The notes: a model not told the origin generated them from the sequence alone. A DNA stretch of 62,837 nucleotides from Thiotrichales bacterium (GCA_016744475.1 JADGEH010000017.1:1-62837); one strand, 5' to 3'. Shown: positions 26,138 to 37,962, counted from the stretch's first letter. Made by a program: numbers and translations.

Positions 26138-28051
26138 TTAGGAAAAACTAGACGTTTTTTCTAAAAAATTTTGCGGCAAGCCTAAACGCTGCCAATGCTG
26201 AGTGACTGAATCAATAATACCTTGCTTATCGAGTCTTGCGTCAGCTAACAACTGATGTTGACTACCATGCGGCATAAAATCATCAGGTAGCCCTAGATTC
26301 AATATAGGGGTGTTGATGACCGCAGCGTTCAAAGCTTCATTCACTGCACTACCTGCACCGCCCATGAGAGTATTTTCTTCCAAGGTGACGAATAATTCAT
26401 GCTCCTGAGCGAGTTGCTTGAGTAGCTCGACATCCAAAGGTTTGACAAAACGCATATTCACCACGGTGGCATTGAGCACCTCAGCCGCTTGTAAAGCAGG
26501 TTGCAATAAGCTACCAAAGTTTAGCAAAGCGATTCTTTTACCCTCACGCCGTACTTGAGCTTTACCCATCGGCAAAGTGGTCTCTACATCACGAGAGGCC
26601 TCTTCGCCTGGGCCTGAGCCACGAGGATAACGCACTGCTGCGGGCCCTTCATGGAAAAATCCAGTATTGAGCATTAACCGACATTCATACTCATCGGCAG
26701 GTGCCATCACCACCATGTTGGGTATACAACGCAAGTAACTCAAGTCAAAACTTCCGGCATGAGTGGCTCCATCAGCCCCTACCAAACCCGCACGATCAAT
26801 CGCAAATAATACGGATAAGTTTTGCAAAGCCACATCATGAATCAGTTGGTCATAAGCACGCTGCAAGAAAGTGGAGTAAATCGCTACAACGGGTTTTAAG
26901 CCTTCACAAGCCATTCCAGCGGCTAACGTCACACAATGCTGCTCAGCAATGCCCACATCAAAATAACGCTCTGGAAAACGCTCAGAAAAACGTACTAAGC
27001 CCGAACCTTCACGCATCGCCGGTGTAATACCGACGAGCTGCTCATCATGCGTGGCCATATCACACAACCATTCACCAAAAATTTTCGTGTAGGTCGGTTT
27101 AGCAGGCGAGGTGGCTTCCATTTTTCCAGTGATTTTATTAAAGGCACTCACACCGTGATAGGTGCAAGGATCGGCTTCAGCGGGCCCGTAGCCATGGCCT
27201 TTTTTGGTAATGATGTGTAGAAATTGAGGGCCTTCCAGTTCGCGCACATTGCTTAAAGTATTGAGCAAGGCGGGTAAATCATGACCATCAATAGGGCCGA
27301 TATAATTAAAACCCAATTCCTCAAATAAAGTACCCGGAACAAACATGCCCTTCATATGCTCTTCCGTCAAACGTGCAAATTGTTGCAGTTGGGAAGGCAT
27401 GTTTTGCAACAATTTTTTACCGCCAGCACGCACGCCAGAATATAAGGAGCTAGACAACACGCGCCCCAAATATTGCTGCAAAGCGCCCACATTAGGCGAA
27501 ATAGACATATCGTTGTCATTGAGAATCACCAACAGATTAGCGTTCACATCACCCGCATGATTCAAGGCTTCAAAGGCCATACCCGCAGTCATAGCACCAT
27601 CACCAATAATAGCCACAGTGCGGCGGTCTTCATCTTTATGCAAAGCGGCTAAGGCCATTCCTAAAGCCGCACTAATAGAGGTGCTAGAGTGCCCGACACC
27701 AAAAGTGTCATAGTCACTTTCACTGCGTTTAGGAAAACCTGAAATGCCGCCGTATTGGCGAATTTGGCGCAATGCTTCGCGGCGTTCGGTAAGCATTTTA
27801 TGCGGATAAGTTTGATGCCCCACATCCCAGACCAAACGATCTTCAGGGGTGTTAAAGACATAATGCAGAGCGATAGTTAATTCCACTACGCCCAAATTAG
27901 AAGACAAATGACCCCCGGTTTCACTCACGCTGGCAATTAAAAAATGGCGTAACTGTTCGGCTAACTGAGTCAACTGGGTCGTCGATAATTGGCGCAACTG
28001 TAGAGGATTGTGGATGCGCTCCAGCAAGGGATAGAGATGAGAGTCAGTCAT
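26138..28051 (-). CDS. dxs: 1-deoxy-D-xylulose-5-phosphate synthase
   Basis: This 637-residue thiamine-diphosphate enzyme catalyses the first step of the MEP isoprenoid pathway. I start at ATG 28051 ([13 protein letters not shown]); the longer frame runs to 28147 without support. ThDP-binding [18 protein letters not shown]...[12 protein letters not shown], the HTKKGxGY-like [12 protein letters not shown], and the pyrimidine domain [17 protein letters not shown] with [14 protein letters not shown] are present. The C-terminal transketolase domain is complete. The thiC gene with its TPP riboswitch lies about 8 kb away. Confidence 0.96.
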   Translation of the reverse strand: MTDSHLYPLLERIHNPLQLRQLSTTQLTQLAEQLRHFLIASVSETGGHLSSNLGVVELTIALHYVFNTPEDRLVWDVGHQTYPHKMLTERREALRQIRQYGGISGFPKRSESDYDTFGVGHSSTSISAALGMALAALHKDEDRRTVAIIGDGAMTAGMAFEALNHAGDVNANLLVILNDNDMSISPNVGALQQYLGRVLSSSLYSGVRAGGKKLLQNMPSQLQQFARLTEEHMKGMFVPGTLFEELGFNYIGPIDGHDLPALLNTLSNVRELEGPQFLHIITKKGHGYGPAEADPCTYHGVSAFNKITGKMEATSPAKPTYTKIFGEWLCDMATHDEQLVGITPAMREGSGLVRFSERFPERYFDVGIAEQHCVTLAAGMACEGLKPVVAIYSTFLQRAYDQLIHDVALQNLSVLFAIDRAGLVGADGATHAGSFDLSYLRCIPNMVVMAPADEYECRLMLNTGFFHEGPAAVRYPRGSGPGEEASRDVETTLPMGKAQVRREGKRIALLNFGSLLQPALQAAEVLNATVVNMRFVKPLDVELLKQLAQEHELFVTLEENTLMGGAGSAVNEALNAAVINTPILNLGLPDDFMPHGSQHQLLADARLDKQGIIDSVTQHWQRLGLPQNFLEKTSSFS

Positions 28052-28188
28052 AAGCGCGGCGTTTATGGTGATGGATGAGTAACAACTTAAAGTGTGATTT
28101 TTGGGCGGGTAACGCTCAATGGTGGCGCAGGCAGAACAGAAATGCAAGGAAAAATGACAGAATTCTTACGCGGGTGCGTCAGCTTGAA

Positions 28189-28995
28189 TCACAATGCCGC
28201 AAGCCCTCGCTCAACGCCCTGAGCATCACAAAAATAATCCAAAAAATCATCTCGATGAGACGCAAAAGGCGCGTGTGCAGAGGACGGGAACACCTTCACT
28301 TGCAAGGGCGCATCGCTTGACCACAGCGCAGGCATAGCTTTGGCGATGCTCACGGGCACCAGTGCATCACGAGCACCGAGCGAGACATACGTGGGGCAAG
28401 TGATGCGCCCTAGTTGAGGGCGTAAATCACTATTGCGCAGCAAGCTTAAACCTTGTGCCAACACGCCCGATTGCGGGGGTAATTGTTGCTCTAAACTATG
28501 GCGCAAATTACGCAGTAAGCTACGGGCTTGTTCCTCGCCTTGTACTTGCAGCGCCATAAAGCGTTGCAAAGTATTACGCCAATCATTTTTTAGTTGTTCA
28601 GCAAAGCGTTGCAAGGTACTGGGCGGCATAGCGTGCGACCAATCATCGGTTTGTACAAAACAAGGCGAACTGGTGACTAAATGCAAGGTTTTGACGAGGT
28701 TTGGATGGCGCAAAGCGACATTTAAGGCCAGTAAACCACCTAATGACCAGCCTAACCAAATGCCACTGGGCAGTTGCTCTGCCAACACATCGCTTAAAGC
28801 GTCCAAACTCGCATCCGCGAGTGCGGGGCTATTGCCATAACCCGGTAAATCCACCGCATAGACTTGAAAATGGGGTGCAAGATGAGGAATCAGATCAGCC
28901 CAAATGTGATGCTGAAATCCCCAGCCATGCAATAAAACCAGCGGCACACCGGATGAACCATAACGTTGATAAAACAAAGAGGTAGTGGAAGACAT
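28189..28995 (-). CDS. bioH: Pimeloyl-ACP methyl ester carboxylesterase
   Basis: This 268-residue alpha/beta hydrolase releases pimeloyl-ACP for biotin synthesis. VLLHGWGFQHHIWADLIPHL is the oxyanion region typical of BioH. The nucleophile Ser is in WLGWSLGGLLALNVA (about 81-95), the acid is in SLGARDALVP (about 206-215), and the catalytic His is in SSAHAPFASHR (about 237-247). No other bio gene lies in the window, so a generic hydrolase cannot be fully ruled out, but the GWSLGG and HGWG pattern favours BioH. Confidence 0.88.
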   Translation of the reverse strand: MSSTTSLFYQRYGSSGVPLVLLHGWGFQHHIWADLIPHLAPHFQVYAVDLPGYGNSPALADASLDALSDVLAEQLPSGIWLGWSLGGLLALNVALRHPNLVKTLHLVTSSPCFVQTDDWSHAMPPSTLQRFAEQLKNDWRNTLQRFMALQVQGEEQARSLLRNLRHSLEQQLPPQSGVLAQGLSLLRNSDLRPQLGRITCPTYVSLGARDALVPVSIAKAMPALWSSDAPLQVKVFPSSAHAPFASHRDDFLDYFCDAQGVERGLAAL

Positions 28996-29107
28996 AGGCG
29001 GCTTTTCTCCGAATTATTTCTGCTCTGAATCGAAAAATCATTGACAAGTAAGGCTGTGTAGACATACTCCCCGCCTCACACGACACACTCTTCAAATGGA
29101 TCGCGCT

Positions 29108-30301
29108 ATGTATGCTGTCGAAGTCAAAAATGTCTCCAAAACCTACAAGCTGTATAAACGTCCAGTAGATCGCTTAAAAGAAATACTCTTCCGCAAGCCC
29201 TACCATGAAGCCTTTCATCCGCTGAAGCAATTATCCTTCATGTTACCGCATGGCGGTATTCTAGGCATTATTGGTGATAACGGCGCGGGTAAAAGCACGC
29301 TGCTGAAAATGCTGGCGGGCACCTTAATGCCCACCGAAGGCGAAGTGATCACCCACGGGCGCGTCGCGGCATTATTGGAATTAGGCGCAGGTTTTCATCC
29401 AGAACTTAGCGGGCGAGAGAACATTTTTCTCAATGCGATGGTGTTGGGCTTGAGTGAAGAAGAAATACGCGAACGCGAAGCAGAGATTATTGCTTTTTCA
29501 GAACTCGAAGAATTTATTGATCGCCCGATTAAAAATTATTCTTCGGGCATGTATGTGCGCTTAGCTTTTTCTGTCGCCACCAGTGTTGATCCCGATATAT
29601 TGATTATTGACGAAGCTCTAAGCGTGGGCGATCAACATTTCCAGAAAAAATGTGTCAATCGCATGATCGAATTCAAAAACAGCGGCAAGACCATTTTATT
29701 TTGCAGCCACAGCTTATACATGGTGCAAGAGTTATGTAATGAAGCGCTGTGGTTAGAACAAGGAGAAATGCAGGCATTTGGCAGCACTAAAGACGTGGTG
29801 AGCGCTTACACGCAGCATTTAGAAGCCCGCGACCAAAGCCATATTCCCACCCCAACTACACCCATTGCACCAGGCAGCGCCTTACCGCCTGTGATGTTTA
29901 CCGATTGGCAGGTCACGAATGCGGAAGGACAGGCCATCACAGAACTGCGCCAGTTTGATGACATCAGCGTGACCTTAAAAATGCGTTGCAACGCCCCTGA
30001 ACCCATGCTGATTCATGTCGGCGTGGTCTTGATGCGGCCTGACGAGCAAGTGATTTTAGTCGCCAGCACCAAAGAATCCGGCTTGCCACCGTTAAAACTG
30101 CAAGGCGAGCACAGCATTCGAGTCGATTTCCCACAATTCCCGATGAATTCAGGCGTATTTCGCTTCAGCGCTTTATTGGTTGACGAACACGCCCTGCATC
30201 TTTTTCATCAAGTCAGCAGTCCATTGTATGCGGTGGTCAGCGAACGCCCTGAATATGGTTTGGTGTGGGTGCCGCATACTTGGCATTTGTCGGAGATATA
30301 A
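29108..30301 (+). CDS. Wzt-like polysaccharide export ABC ATPase
   Basis: The ATPase exports O-antigen or capsular glycans. From MYAVEVKNVSKTYKLYKRPV it is 397 residues; an ATG four codons earlier (29096) is also possible, and neither has a strong ribosome site. Walker A is GDNGAGKST (about 57-65), the signature is YSSGMYVRLAFS (about 146-157) and Walker B is DILIIDEALSVGD (about 165-177), all typical of Wzt/TagH/KpsT ATPases. Residues about 240-397 form a C-terminal beta-sandwich of the Wzt_C type, which in O-antigen exporters binds the modified glycan end. The permease partner and glycosyltransferases are not adjacent, so the gene is an orphan here. It diverges from bioH. Confidence 0.88.
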   Translation: MYAVEVKNVSKTYKLYKRPVDRLKEILFRKPYHEAFHPLKQLSFMLPHGGILGIIGDNGAGKSTLLKMLAGTLMPTEGEVITHGRVAALLELGAGFHPELSGRENIFLNAMVLGLSEEEIREREAEIIAFSELEEFIDRPIKNYSSGMYVRLAFSVATSVDPDILIIDEALSVGDQHFQKKCVNRMIEFKNSGKTILFCSHSLYMVQELCNEALWLEQGEMQAFGSTKDVVSAYTQHLEARDQSHIPTPTTPIAPGSALPPVMFTDWQVTNAEGQAITELRQFDDISVTLKMRCNAPEPMLIHVGVVLMRPDEQVILVASTKESGLPPLKLQGEHSIRVDFPQFPMNSGVFRFSALLVDEHALHLFHQVSSPLYAVVSERPEYGLVWVPHTWHLSEI

Positions 30302-30367
30302 AGAACGCCAGCGTTTAGCGATAGTATCCCCCTCATACAACTATGTTTTCTAAATCAATCGTATAAC

Positions 30368-30416
30368 CGGAGTGCCAAGCCGTAGCTTGGCAGTCAAGCT
30401 ACGGCTTGACACTCCG
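30368..30416. repeat. Inverted repeat between convergent genes
   Basis: CGGAGTGCCAAGCCGTAGCTTG and CAAGCTACGGCTTGACACTCCG form a long hairpin with a 5-base loop. It sits between the ABC ATPase and TIR genes, which converge, and may act as a bidirectional terminator although it lacks T runs. Confidence 0.6.
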
Positions 30417-30447
30417 ATAACTCAGTAAAGAGCCATCAACGCCGTGC

Positions 30448-31203
30448 TTATTTCAATGGCTTGAAGTGTTGCGCCACCCGACGAATACCTTCTGCAACAT
30501 TTGTCATCGCTTCATCAATATCTGACCAAGTAGTGATGGGTTTAGCGTTTTTAGGCAATGCTTGAAGCTTACTAAAAGGAGCACCTGTCCAATCAACAGC
30601 TCGTAAAATCACAGGAATCACCCGCGCTTCGCCGCTTTCATGTTTAGCAAGCGATGCGGTTAATTCTGGCCCCCAGCAATAGTCAGAAGCAATGAAATCA
30701 TCACTAATCAATAATAAAACAATCTGTGCTTCATTCATGGCCTTAACAATTTCACCCTCCCATTCCTCACCCGCTTCGATAGCGCGATCATGCCATTCAG
30801 CAATGATGTTTTGGCGCTGTAGAATTTTTAAATGCTTAGCCAGCTTATCGCGTAGTGCTTCATCAGCATGAGAATATGAATAAAATAGTTTAAGCGGTTC
30901 TTTAGGTTGAACCGCTTCTTGAGTATTAGTAGGCATGGTTTGTCTGGTTTTTGGCTGTGAAATAGATTCGGCTGGAGGTAAAAATGATGCTCCTGCAATT
31001 TTTTCTATTACTTCTCGTAGTTGCGGAAAATCATCTCTTTCAAAATAACGTTCTTCTGCAAACTTAATAACGCTTATTGCCCGTTCCATTTGTGTGCCTG
31101 ACGAAACGCTATGAGAAGGCATCTCATAATGAAATAAAAATTCTTCAAACTGGGAAGGTAATAGACGATTCAAGGCATCTAATAATGTTTTTTTTTCAGT
31201 CAT
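30448..31203 (-). CDS. EAD-like and TIR domain signalling protein
   Basis: This 251-residue protein starts at ATG 31203, with GAGGAA seven bases upstream; the frame extends to 31284 without support. Residues about 4-70 form a helical adaptor-like domain (LLDALNRLLPSQFEEFLFHY, EMPS). The same pattern ends the Roc-COR GTPase at 55226-57703, so I infer an effector-associated (EAD) module of bacterial conflict and apoptosis-like systems. A Pro/Gln-rich linker (about 72-103) follows. The TIR domain (about 104-247) has KLFYSYSHADEALRDKLAKH, WHDRAIEAGEEWEGEI, IVLLLISDDFIASDYCW and a Glu at about 180 in WGPEL, where NAD-cleaving TIRs keep their catalytic Glu. Likely a NADase effector recruited by EAD-EAD contact; inference. 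Confidence 0.8.
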   Translation of the reverse strand: MTEKKTLLDALNRLLPSQFEEFLFHYEMPSHSVSSGTQMERAISVIKFAEERYFERDDFPQLREVIEKIAGASFLPPAESISQPKTRQTMPTNTQEAVQPKEPLKLFYSYSHADEALRDKLAKHLKILQRQNIIAEWHDRAIEAGEEWEGEIVKAMNEAQIVLLLISDDFIASDYCWGPELTASLAKHESGEARVIPVILRAVDWTGAPFSKLQALPKNAKPITTWSDIDEAMTNVAEGIRRVAQHFKPLK

Positions 31204-31391
31204 AAGGATGTTCCTCGTTGCGCTTAGTTGACTTGTCTGCGTAGTTTTTTTAAAAAACTGACTTAGTTCTTGTGATGAATACATTAGGTTTTACATATTG
31301 TCGCACAAATTATTATGCTTTCTGTAAATCTTGTTGATGAAGGATAACACCGCTTTAAGTGGTGTTATGCCTCATACTCTACTTTTCAAAA

Positions 31392-32228
31392 CTAACGAGA
31401 CAAATACTCCCGATGAAAAGCCAAATGTTCTCCCATAAAACTTGAAATGAAATGATAGCTATGATCATAGCCTTCTTGCATTCGTAGCTGGAGAGGAACA
31501 CCGCGTGTTTGGCAGGCTTGTGCAAAATCTTGCGGATACAATTGCTCTGCTAAAAACTCATCATCCGTGCCTTGATCAATAAGTATCGGCAAGGGTTCTG
31601 CGCCTGCTTGCACTAAAGCGGTGGCATCATAACTTTGCCACGCGGCTTGTTCGTCGCCTAAATACGCGCTAAAGCAGCCTTGCCCCCAGCCACACAGAGT
31701 GGGATGACAAATCGGCGCAAAAGCCGACACTGAACGATACATCCCAGGATTTTTCAACGCACACATCAAAGCCCCGTGCCCACCCATTGAATGCCCCGTA
31801 ATAGAACGCAAGCCTGCGATGACAGGACACTCAGCTTCAATCAAGGCGGGCAATTCTTGCGTGATGTAGTCATACATCTGGTAATGCTCAGACCAAGGTG
31901 CTTGCGTGGCATTCACGTAAAACCCCGCCCCTTGTCCTAAATCATAACGTTCCACTGCATCGGGCACAGCGTCGCCACGCGGCGAGGTGTCAGGGATGAT
32001 TAAGGCTAAACCCAGTTCTGCGGCATAACGCTGCGCTCCGGCTTTGGTACGCATATTGTCGTCGGTGCAGGTTAAACCGGACAGCCAATACACCGCAGGC
32101 ACTGCCGCCGTCGCTGCTTGTGGCGGTAGATAAATGGAAAACGTCATATCGCAATGACAGGTGCGGGAAGCGTGTTGGTAGCGGCTGAGCCAGCCGCCCC
32201 ATTCTTTAACGTGTTCGAGCTGTTTCAT
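31392..32228 (-). CDS. fghA: S-formylglutathione hydrolase
   Basis: This 278-residue esterase completes glutathione-dependent formaldehyde oxidation, releasing formate and glutathione. Motifs: YWLSGLTCTDDNMRTKAGAQ, PDTSPRGD, the nucleophile in GHSMGGHGALMCAL (about 145-158), DQGTDDEFL with the acid, and the final EGYDHSYHFISSFM with the His. The start lies one base past the adhC stop, giving a two-gene operon. Confidence 0.96.
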   Translation of the reverse strand: MKQLEHVKEWGGWLSRYQHASRTCHCDMTFSIYLPPQAATAAVPAVYWLSGLTCTDDNMRTKAGAQRYAAELGLALIIPDTSPRGDAVPDAVERYDLGQGAGFYVNATQAPWSEHYQMYDYITQELPALIEAECPVIAGLRSITGHSMGGHGALMCALKNPGMYRSVSAFAPICHPTLCGWGQGCFSAYLGDEQAAWQSYDATALVQAGAEPLPILIDQGTDDEFLAEQLYPQDFAQACQTRGVPLQLRMQEGYDHSYHFISSFMGEHLAFHREYLSR

Positions 32229-32229
32229 A

Positions 32230-33339
32230 TCAGAATAAAATCACTGAGCGGATGCTTTCGCCACGATGCATTAAATCAAAAGCATGGTTAATATCGTCCA
32301 ACGGCATGGTGTGCGTGACCATCGAGTCCAGTTCGATTTCGCCTTGCATGTAGCGCTCAACATACCCCGGCAATTCGGTGCGACCTTTCACGCCGCCAAA
32401 AGCGGTGCCTTTCCAGGTGCGGCCTGTGACTAACTGGAACGGACGGGTGCTGATTTCTTGCCCCGAACCTGCCACGCCGATGATGGTTGATACGCCCCAA
32501 CCCATGTGGCAGCATTCCAATGCTTCGCGCATGACGTGAATATTGCCAATACATTCAAAGGAATAGTCCACACCGCCTGAAGTCATTTCGACAATGGCTT
32601 CAGTCACCGAACCGGATAATGTTTTAGGATTGACAAAATCAGTCGCGCCTAACGCTTTAGCCATTTCAAATTTATCGGGATTAATATCGACCGCAATAAT
32701 GCGGCTGGCTTTAGCCATCACCGCACCTTGGATGCAAGACAAGCCAATACCGCCTAAACCAAACACGGCAACGGTTGAACCCGCTTCGACTTGAGCGGTA
32801 TTTAGCACGGCACCAATGCCTGTGGTGACACCGCAACCGAGCAAACAAATTTTGTCTAATGGCGCGGCTTTGTTGACTTTGGCTAAAGCGATTTCTGGTA
32901 CGACGGTGTATTCAGAAAAAGTGGAACATCCCATGTAGTGATAAATCGCTTGTCCGTTTTTGGAAAAACGTCGCGTCTGGTCGGGCATGTAGCCTGTCCA
33001 CACGGTCGAAGCAATGCTTTGACACAGATTGGTTTTGGTGGATTCGCAGTATTCGCAATGACCGCATTCGGGAATGTATAAAGGGATGACGTGATCGCCG
33101 ACGGCTAAGGATTTTACACCCGCACCGAGTTCAACGACTTCGCAACCGCCTTCATGTCCGAGCACGCAAGGAAAAGCGCCTTCAGGATCATCACCGGATA
33201 AGGTGAAAGCATCGGTATGGCACACGCCAGAAGCATGTACTTTTAATAACACTTCGCCTTCTTTGGGCCCTTCGACATCAATCTCTTCAATGGCTAAGGG
33301 TTGTTTAGGTGCCCAAGCTACCGCTGCTCTTGCTTTCAT
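32230..33339 (-). CDS. adhC: Class III alcohol dehydrogenase (S-hydroxymethylglutathione dehydrogenase)
   Basis: This 369-residue zinc enzyme oxidises S-hydroxymethylglutathione to S-formylglutathione. Catalytic zinc residues lie in [18 protein letters not shown] and GHEGGCEV. The structural zinc loop is [15 protein letters not shown] (about 95-109), and the NAD fold starts [16 protein letters not shown]. It also has GSNO reductase activity in relatives. An frmR-type regulator gene is not adjacent. The upstream gap has only repeat remnants and a GTGTACG...CGTACAC inverted repeat at about 33486-33518. Confidence 0.96.
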   Translation of the reverse strand: MKARAAVAWAPKQPLAIEEIDVEGPKEGEVLLKVHASGVCHTDAFTLSGDDPEGAFPCVLGHEGGCEVVELGAGVKSLAVGDHVIPLYIPECGHCEYCESTKTNLCQSIASTVWTGYMPDQTRRFSKNGQAIYHYMGCSTFSEYTVVPEIALAKVNKAAPLDKICLLGCGVTTGIGAVLNTAQVEAGSTVAVFGLGGIGLSCIQGAVMAKASRIIAVDINPDKFEMAKALGATDFVNPKTLSGSVTEAIVEMTSGGVDYSFECIGNIHVMREALECCHMGWGVSTIIGVAGSGQEISTRPFQLVTGRTWKGTAFGGVKGRTELPGYVERYMQGEIELDSMVTHTMPLDDINHAFDLMHRGESIRSVILF

Positions 33340-33795
33340 AACATTGTCCTATTTAATGTTTGAGTCTACGTAGATACAGAGCCTCGCAGCGAAAACTGAT
33401 TTAAAAGGCGGCTTTGCAGGCGATGCTCCTGTATTCGTATAGAATCTCAAATTTACTGTGTGTTTTTAGAGGGTTTATGCCGCGTGTACGACAGGCTGTC
33501 TACCTATTTCGTACACCTGTGCATCATATCAAACTCAGCACCGATGACGGGGTGAGTTGATGCCCTTCTTGTAAGGTCGCAGACATTTAAGACATAAAGC
33601 TTGAGGTTTAAGCGGTGAGTCTCTTCTCCTTCAAGGGAGGAGGAATTCAAGAAAGAGGTGAGGGGAGGATGAAAAGCCGTATTCTTTCACTCAGATGAGT
33701 GAGCTATATTGTATCCATTTAATGGCGCGAGCGTTTTGTTCCACCCACTCCTCACATAAAAAACCAGCGCCTCCATTTTAAGAGAACCCTCTGCT
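33340..33795. other. Intergenic region with degenerate repeats
   Basis: No gene is seen. About 33376-33450 is a decayed, internally deleted family B element (AGAGCCTCGCAGCGAAAA...TATTCGTATAGAATCT). About 33590-33670 resembles, in inverse orientation, the block at 58255-58310 (CCGCTTAAACCTCAAGC and a CCTCC/GGAGG arm). Confidence 0.5.
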
Positions 33796-34506
33796 ATGTC
33801 TAACACCGCACTTCAAGCCCTGCGCGAGGCACTTGATCAACGAGCCGATGCCGAGCAAGCGCAGCATTTACAGCGTTTTTTTAAAACCGCCCCTGGAGAA
33901 TACGGCGCAGGAGATCGTTTCTTGGGGATTCGCGTGCCACTCCAACGCGCATTGGTGAAAAAATACCGCGATCAAATCCAACATACTGAAGTAGAAGGCT
34001 TATTGCACAGCACTTTTCATGAACATCGGCTCACCGCTTTATTGCTATGGGTACAGCATTATCAGCGCGGTGATAGCACGCAACGCCAACAGGTTTTTGC
34101 CGCTTATTTAGCCAATACAGATTGGATTAATAGCTGGGATTTGGTGGATACCACTGCTCATCACATTGTCGGCGAGCATCTGCTGACGGGTTCCAGAGCG
34201 GTGTTATATCGCTTAAGCCAATCCTCCAGCCTGTGGGAGCGGCGCATTGCCATCATCAGCACTTTTCGCTTGATTAAAAATGATGAGTTTGAAGACACCT
34301 TAAACATCGCCAAGGCTTTGTTAGACGATCAAGAGGATTTAATTCATAAAGCAGTGGGATGGATGCTGCGCGAAGTGGGCAAGCGCGATCAAGCGGTGGA
34401 AGAAGCTTTTTTACAACAACATGCGCCGCAAATGCCACGCACCATGTTGCGTTATGCGATTGAAAAATTTTCTGCACAAAAACGCGAAATGTATAGAACG
34501 CTTTGA
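33796..34506 (+). CDS. AlkD-like DNA alkylation repair protein
   Basis: This 236-residue all-helical HEAT-like-repeat protein starts MSNTALQALREALDQRADAE. The family pattern includes FFKTAPGEYGAGDRFLGIRV, INSWDLVDTTAHHIVGEHL (the conserved SWDLVD), WERRIAIISTF and KAVGWMLREVGKRD. Related glycosylases excise positively charged alkyl-purines such as 3mA and 7mG. The SWD motif keeps the catalytic Asp. It is next to formaldehyde and thiol detoxification genes but on the opposite strand. Confidence 0.92.
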   Translation: MSNTALQALREALDQRADAEQAQHLQRFFKTAPGEYGAGDRFLGIRVPLQRALVKKYRDQIQHTEVEGLLHSTFHEHRLTALLLWVQHYQRGDSTQRQQVFAAYLANTDWINSWDLVDTTAHHIVGEHLLTGSRAVLYRLSQSSSLWERRIAIISTFRLIKNDEFEDTLNIAKALLDDQEDLIHKAVGWMLREVGKRDQAVEEAFLQQHAPQMPRTMLRYAIEKFSAQKREMYRTL

Positions 34507-34623
34507 GGCTGCACTAGGCTCTGTTTTTTCTACTCCTAGGTAGGTCAGGTTAGGCGATAGCCGTCACCCATCCCAGGATGCCCACCATCGTGATGTTGGG
34601 ACAAACCCCGACCCGCCAGTGAT

Positions 34624-34722
34624 GCGACAGAAGCCTTAAATCACAGCGAAAGCGTGATGGCGCTCGCCGAACATTTGCAGCAATTAATGCGGCGTTTTCG
34701 TGTGGAGAATGCAGCGACATAA
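34624..34722 (+). pseudogene. C-terminal tail fossil of a methyl-accepting chemotaxis protein
   Basis: Thirty-two codons read ATEALNHSESVMALAEHLQQ and LMRRFRVENAAT before a TAA stop. LAEHLQQLMRRFRV is the usual end of chemotaxis receptors (LAxxLQxLVxxFRV), but no start or signalling domain precedes it. It looks like the remaining tail of a deleted gene. Confidence 0.6.
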
Positions 34723-34763
34723 CTTAATATCTATATTTCCCCCGCCTGCTTAAATGCTTCTGA

Positions 34764-34866
34764 TATAGGGAACATAAATCAGTTGTGCGACAGACCTGGC
34801 AGGTTTCCAAAACCTGCCAGGTCTTGAACATGATGCTCCAGTACAACTGAAATATTATCTCTATAG
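34764..34866. mobile_element. Palindromic element related to family C
   Basis: The ends TATAGGGAACATAAATCAGTTGTG and CAACTGAAATATTATCTCTATA are inverted. The centre is a perfect hairpin, GACCTGGCAGGTTT-CCA-AAACCTGCCAGGTC. The left-end type recurs at 58049-58075 (TATAGGGACAATATTTCAGT). Confidence 0.65.
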
Positions 34867-34895
34867 GCGGGTGCAGGTTGCAAACCTGTACCCGC
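34867..34895. repeat. Short hairpin repeat
   Basis: GCGGGTGCAGGTT-GCA-AACCTGTACCCGC forms a near-perfect stem directly upstream of the next gene. Confidence 0.55.
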
Positions 34896-34943
34896 AAGTT
34901 AGAATAATGAAATCAAACACCATTAAAGCAGGAGAATATGCAT

Positions 34944-35561
34944 ATGGATAAATTAATTGATTGGCTTTTCAATAATTTTATAATATCACCAAATATTGCG
35001 TTAGTTATTGTTATTCTATTAACTGTCTTAGTTATATTTTTTATTAGTATCTATACTATTGCATTCATTCAAGATAAGAATATTTCTTTTTGGCCGCCAA
35101 CAATAGGTAAAACGTCTCATATTACCCAAACATCCACGAAATCGAATCTTAAATTAGAAAGATGGATTGGGCATTGGGAAGGAAAGGCAGATGATATAAA
35201 AGTAGAGTCTGAAGAAGGTGAGTTAGATGCTGGAACTTTATTTGATCAAATTTTAGAGATTGAACTTTCCAGCATTAATGGTTTCACTGTCATTCTATCA
35301 GGGAAAATTACATTTGACATAGACGAACATGGAAAACAAATTCGATTAACTGGTAAGTTATCTGGAAAAGCAGCTCTTGAAGAAGAATTTCTAATAATGG
35401 ACTATAAGGTAACAAGCGATACATTTGAGACAGTTGGAACTAGCTTACTGACATTATCTGGAAGCGGGTTGCAAGCTAGAGGGTATTATCTATCAAGACG
35501 ATCATTCAGTGACGTATCTAAAGGGTTTGGTAAAGTAGTTTTTGAACGTAAAAACTTATAA
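34944..35561 (+). CDS. Membrane-anchored protein of unknown function
   Basis: The second ATG (34944) is chosen because AGGAG (34930-34934) lies nine bases away, against three for the ATG at 34938; this gives 205 residues. One long hydrophobic helix (about 15-42, PNIALVIVILLTVLVIFFIS) is followed by QDKNISFWPPTIG, a short motif I associate with other membrane-tethered effectors and unknowns. A soluble beta-rich domain (about 70-205) then follows with WIGHWEGKADD, ILEIELSSINGFTVILSGKI, and alternating strands to the end. The gene is markedly more AT-rich than its neighbours and is bracketed by repeats, suggesting transfer. Family not recognised. Confidence 0.7.
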   Translation: MDKLIDWLFNNFIISPNIALVIVILLTVLVIFFISIYTIAFIQDKNISFWPPTIGKTSHITQTSTKSNLKLERWIGHWEGKADDIKVESEEGELDAGTLFDQILEIELSSINGFTVILSGKITFDIDEHGKQIRLTGKLSGKAALEEEFLIMDYKVTSDTFETVGTSLLTLSGSGLQARGYYLSRRSFSDVSKGFGKVVFERKNL

Positions 35562-35758
35562 AGAATTAACTTATAATTTTCTAGCGAGACGTTCCAATTA
35601 AACCAAGCGGATGCAGGGCGCTCGAATATTTAGAATTATCGCGAGCGTGTTCAAAACGTTCGGGTCGGAGTTACAAACCCCGATCCGCCAGTGGATATTC
35701 TGATGTTCCATGATGTTACCGCTGATACGACCTACGCGAGCTGATCACTCAGGATTAA

Positions 35759-35885
35759 TAGACTTGTTGCAAGGGGTCTTCATCGACTGCAAAGGCGTGG
35801 GTTCTGGTCTTTTTTTCCGCTTTTTCTCAACAAATAACCCGCTATTCGCCTCAAAACCACGCCTTTTCGCCTCGCAACAAGTCTA
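35759..35885. mobile_element. Family A MITE, 127 bp
   Basis: The ends TAGACTTGTTGCAAGGGG and CCTCGCAACAAGTCTA enclose a shortened core (TTTTTCCGCTTTTTCTCAACAAATAACCCGC). It lies eight bases downstream of the thiC stop codon. Confidence 0.75.
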
Positions 35886-35893
35886 ATAAAATC

Positions 35894-37789
<1,896 letters not shown>

Positions 37790-37865
37790 TCAGTGGGTAG
37801 GATGAACACAGCGTGGCTGTGTTCGTCTTACATTTGGAGCGTTGGGGGAATGAGAAAAGGTAGGC

Positions 37866-37940
37866 AATACAAGGATGCTTTCCTCCGCCGGGATGATCCG
37901 GTTCAGGTTCAAAGGGTATTTCTCAGCCCAGCTTTAAGCC
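37866..37940 (-). promoter_or_regulatory. TPP riboswitch (THI element)
   Basis: On the minus strand the conserved pieces appear in order: GCTGGGCTGAGAAATACCC, TTTGAACCTGAACCGGATCA, then CCCGGCGGAGGAAAGC. CTGAGA, the GAACCTGA core and CCGGCGGAGGAAAGC are the invariant pyrimidine- and pyrophosphate-sensor segments of the TPP aptamer. It lies about 100 bases upstream of thiC, so it probably controls translation or attenuation of thiC. Confidence 0.95.
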
Positions 37941-37962
37941 TTTCTATCATTAAGGCGTTCAA

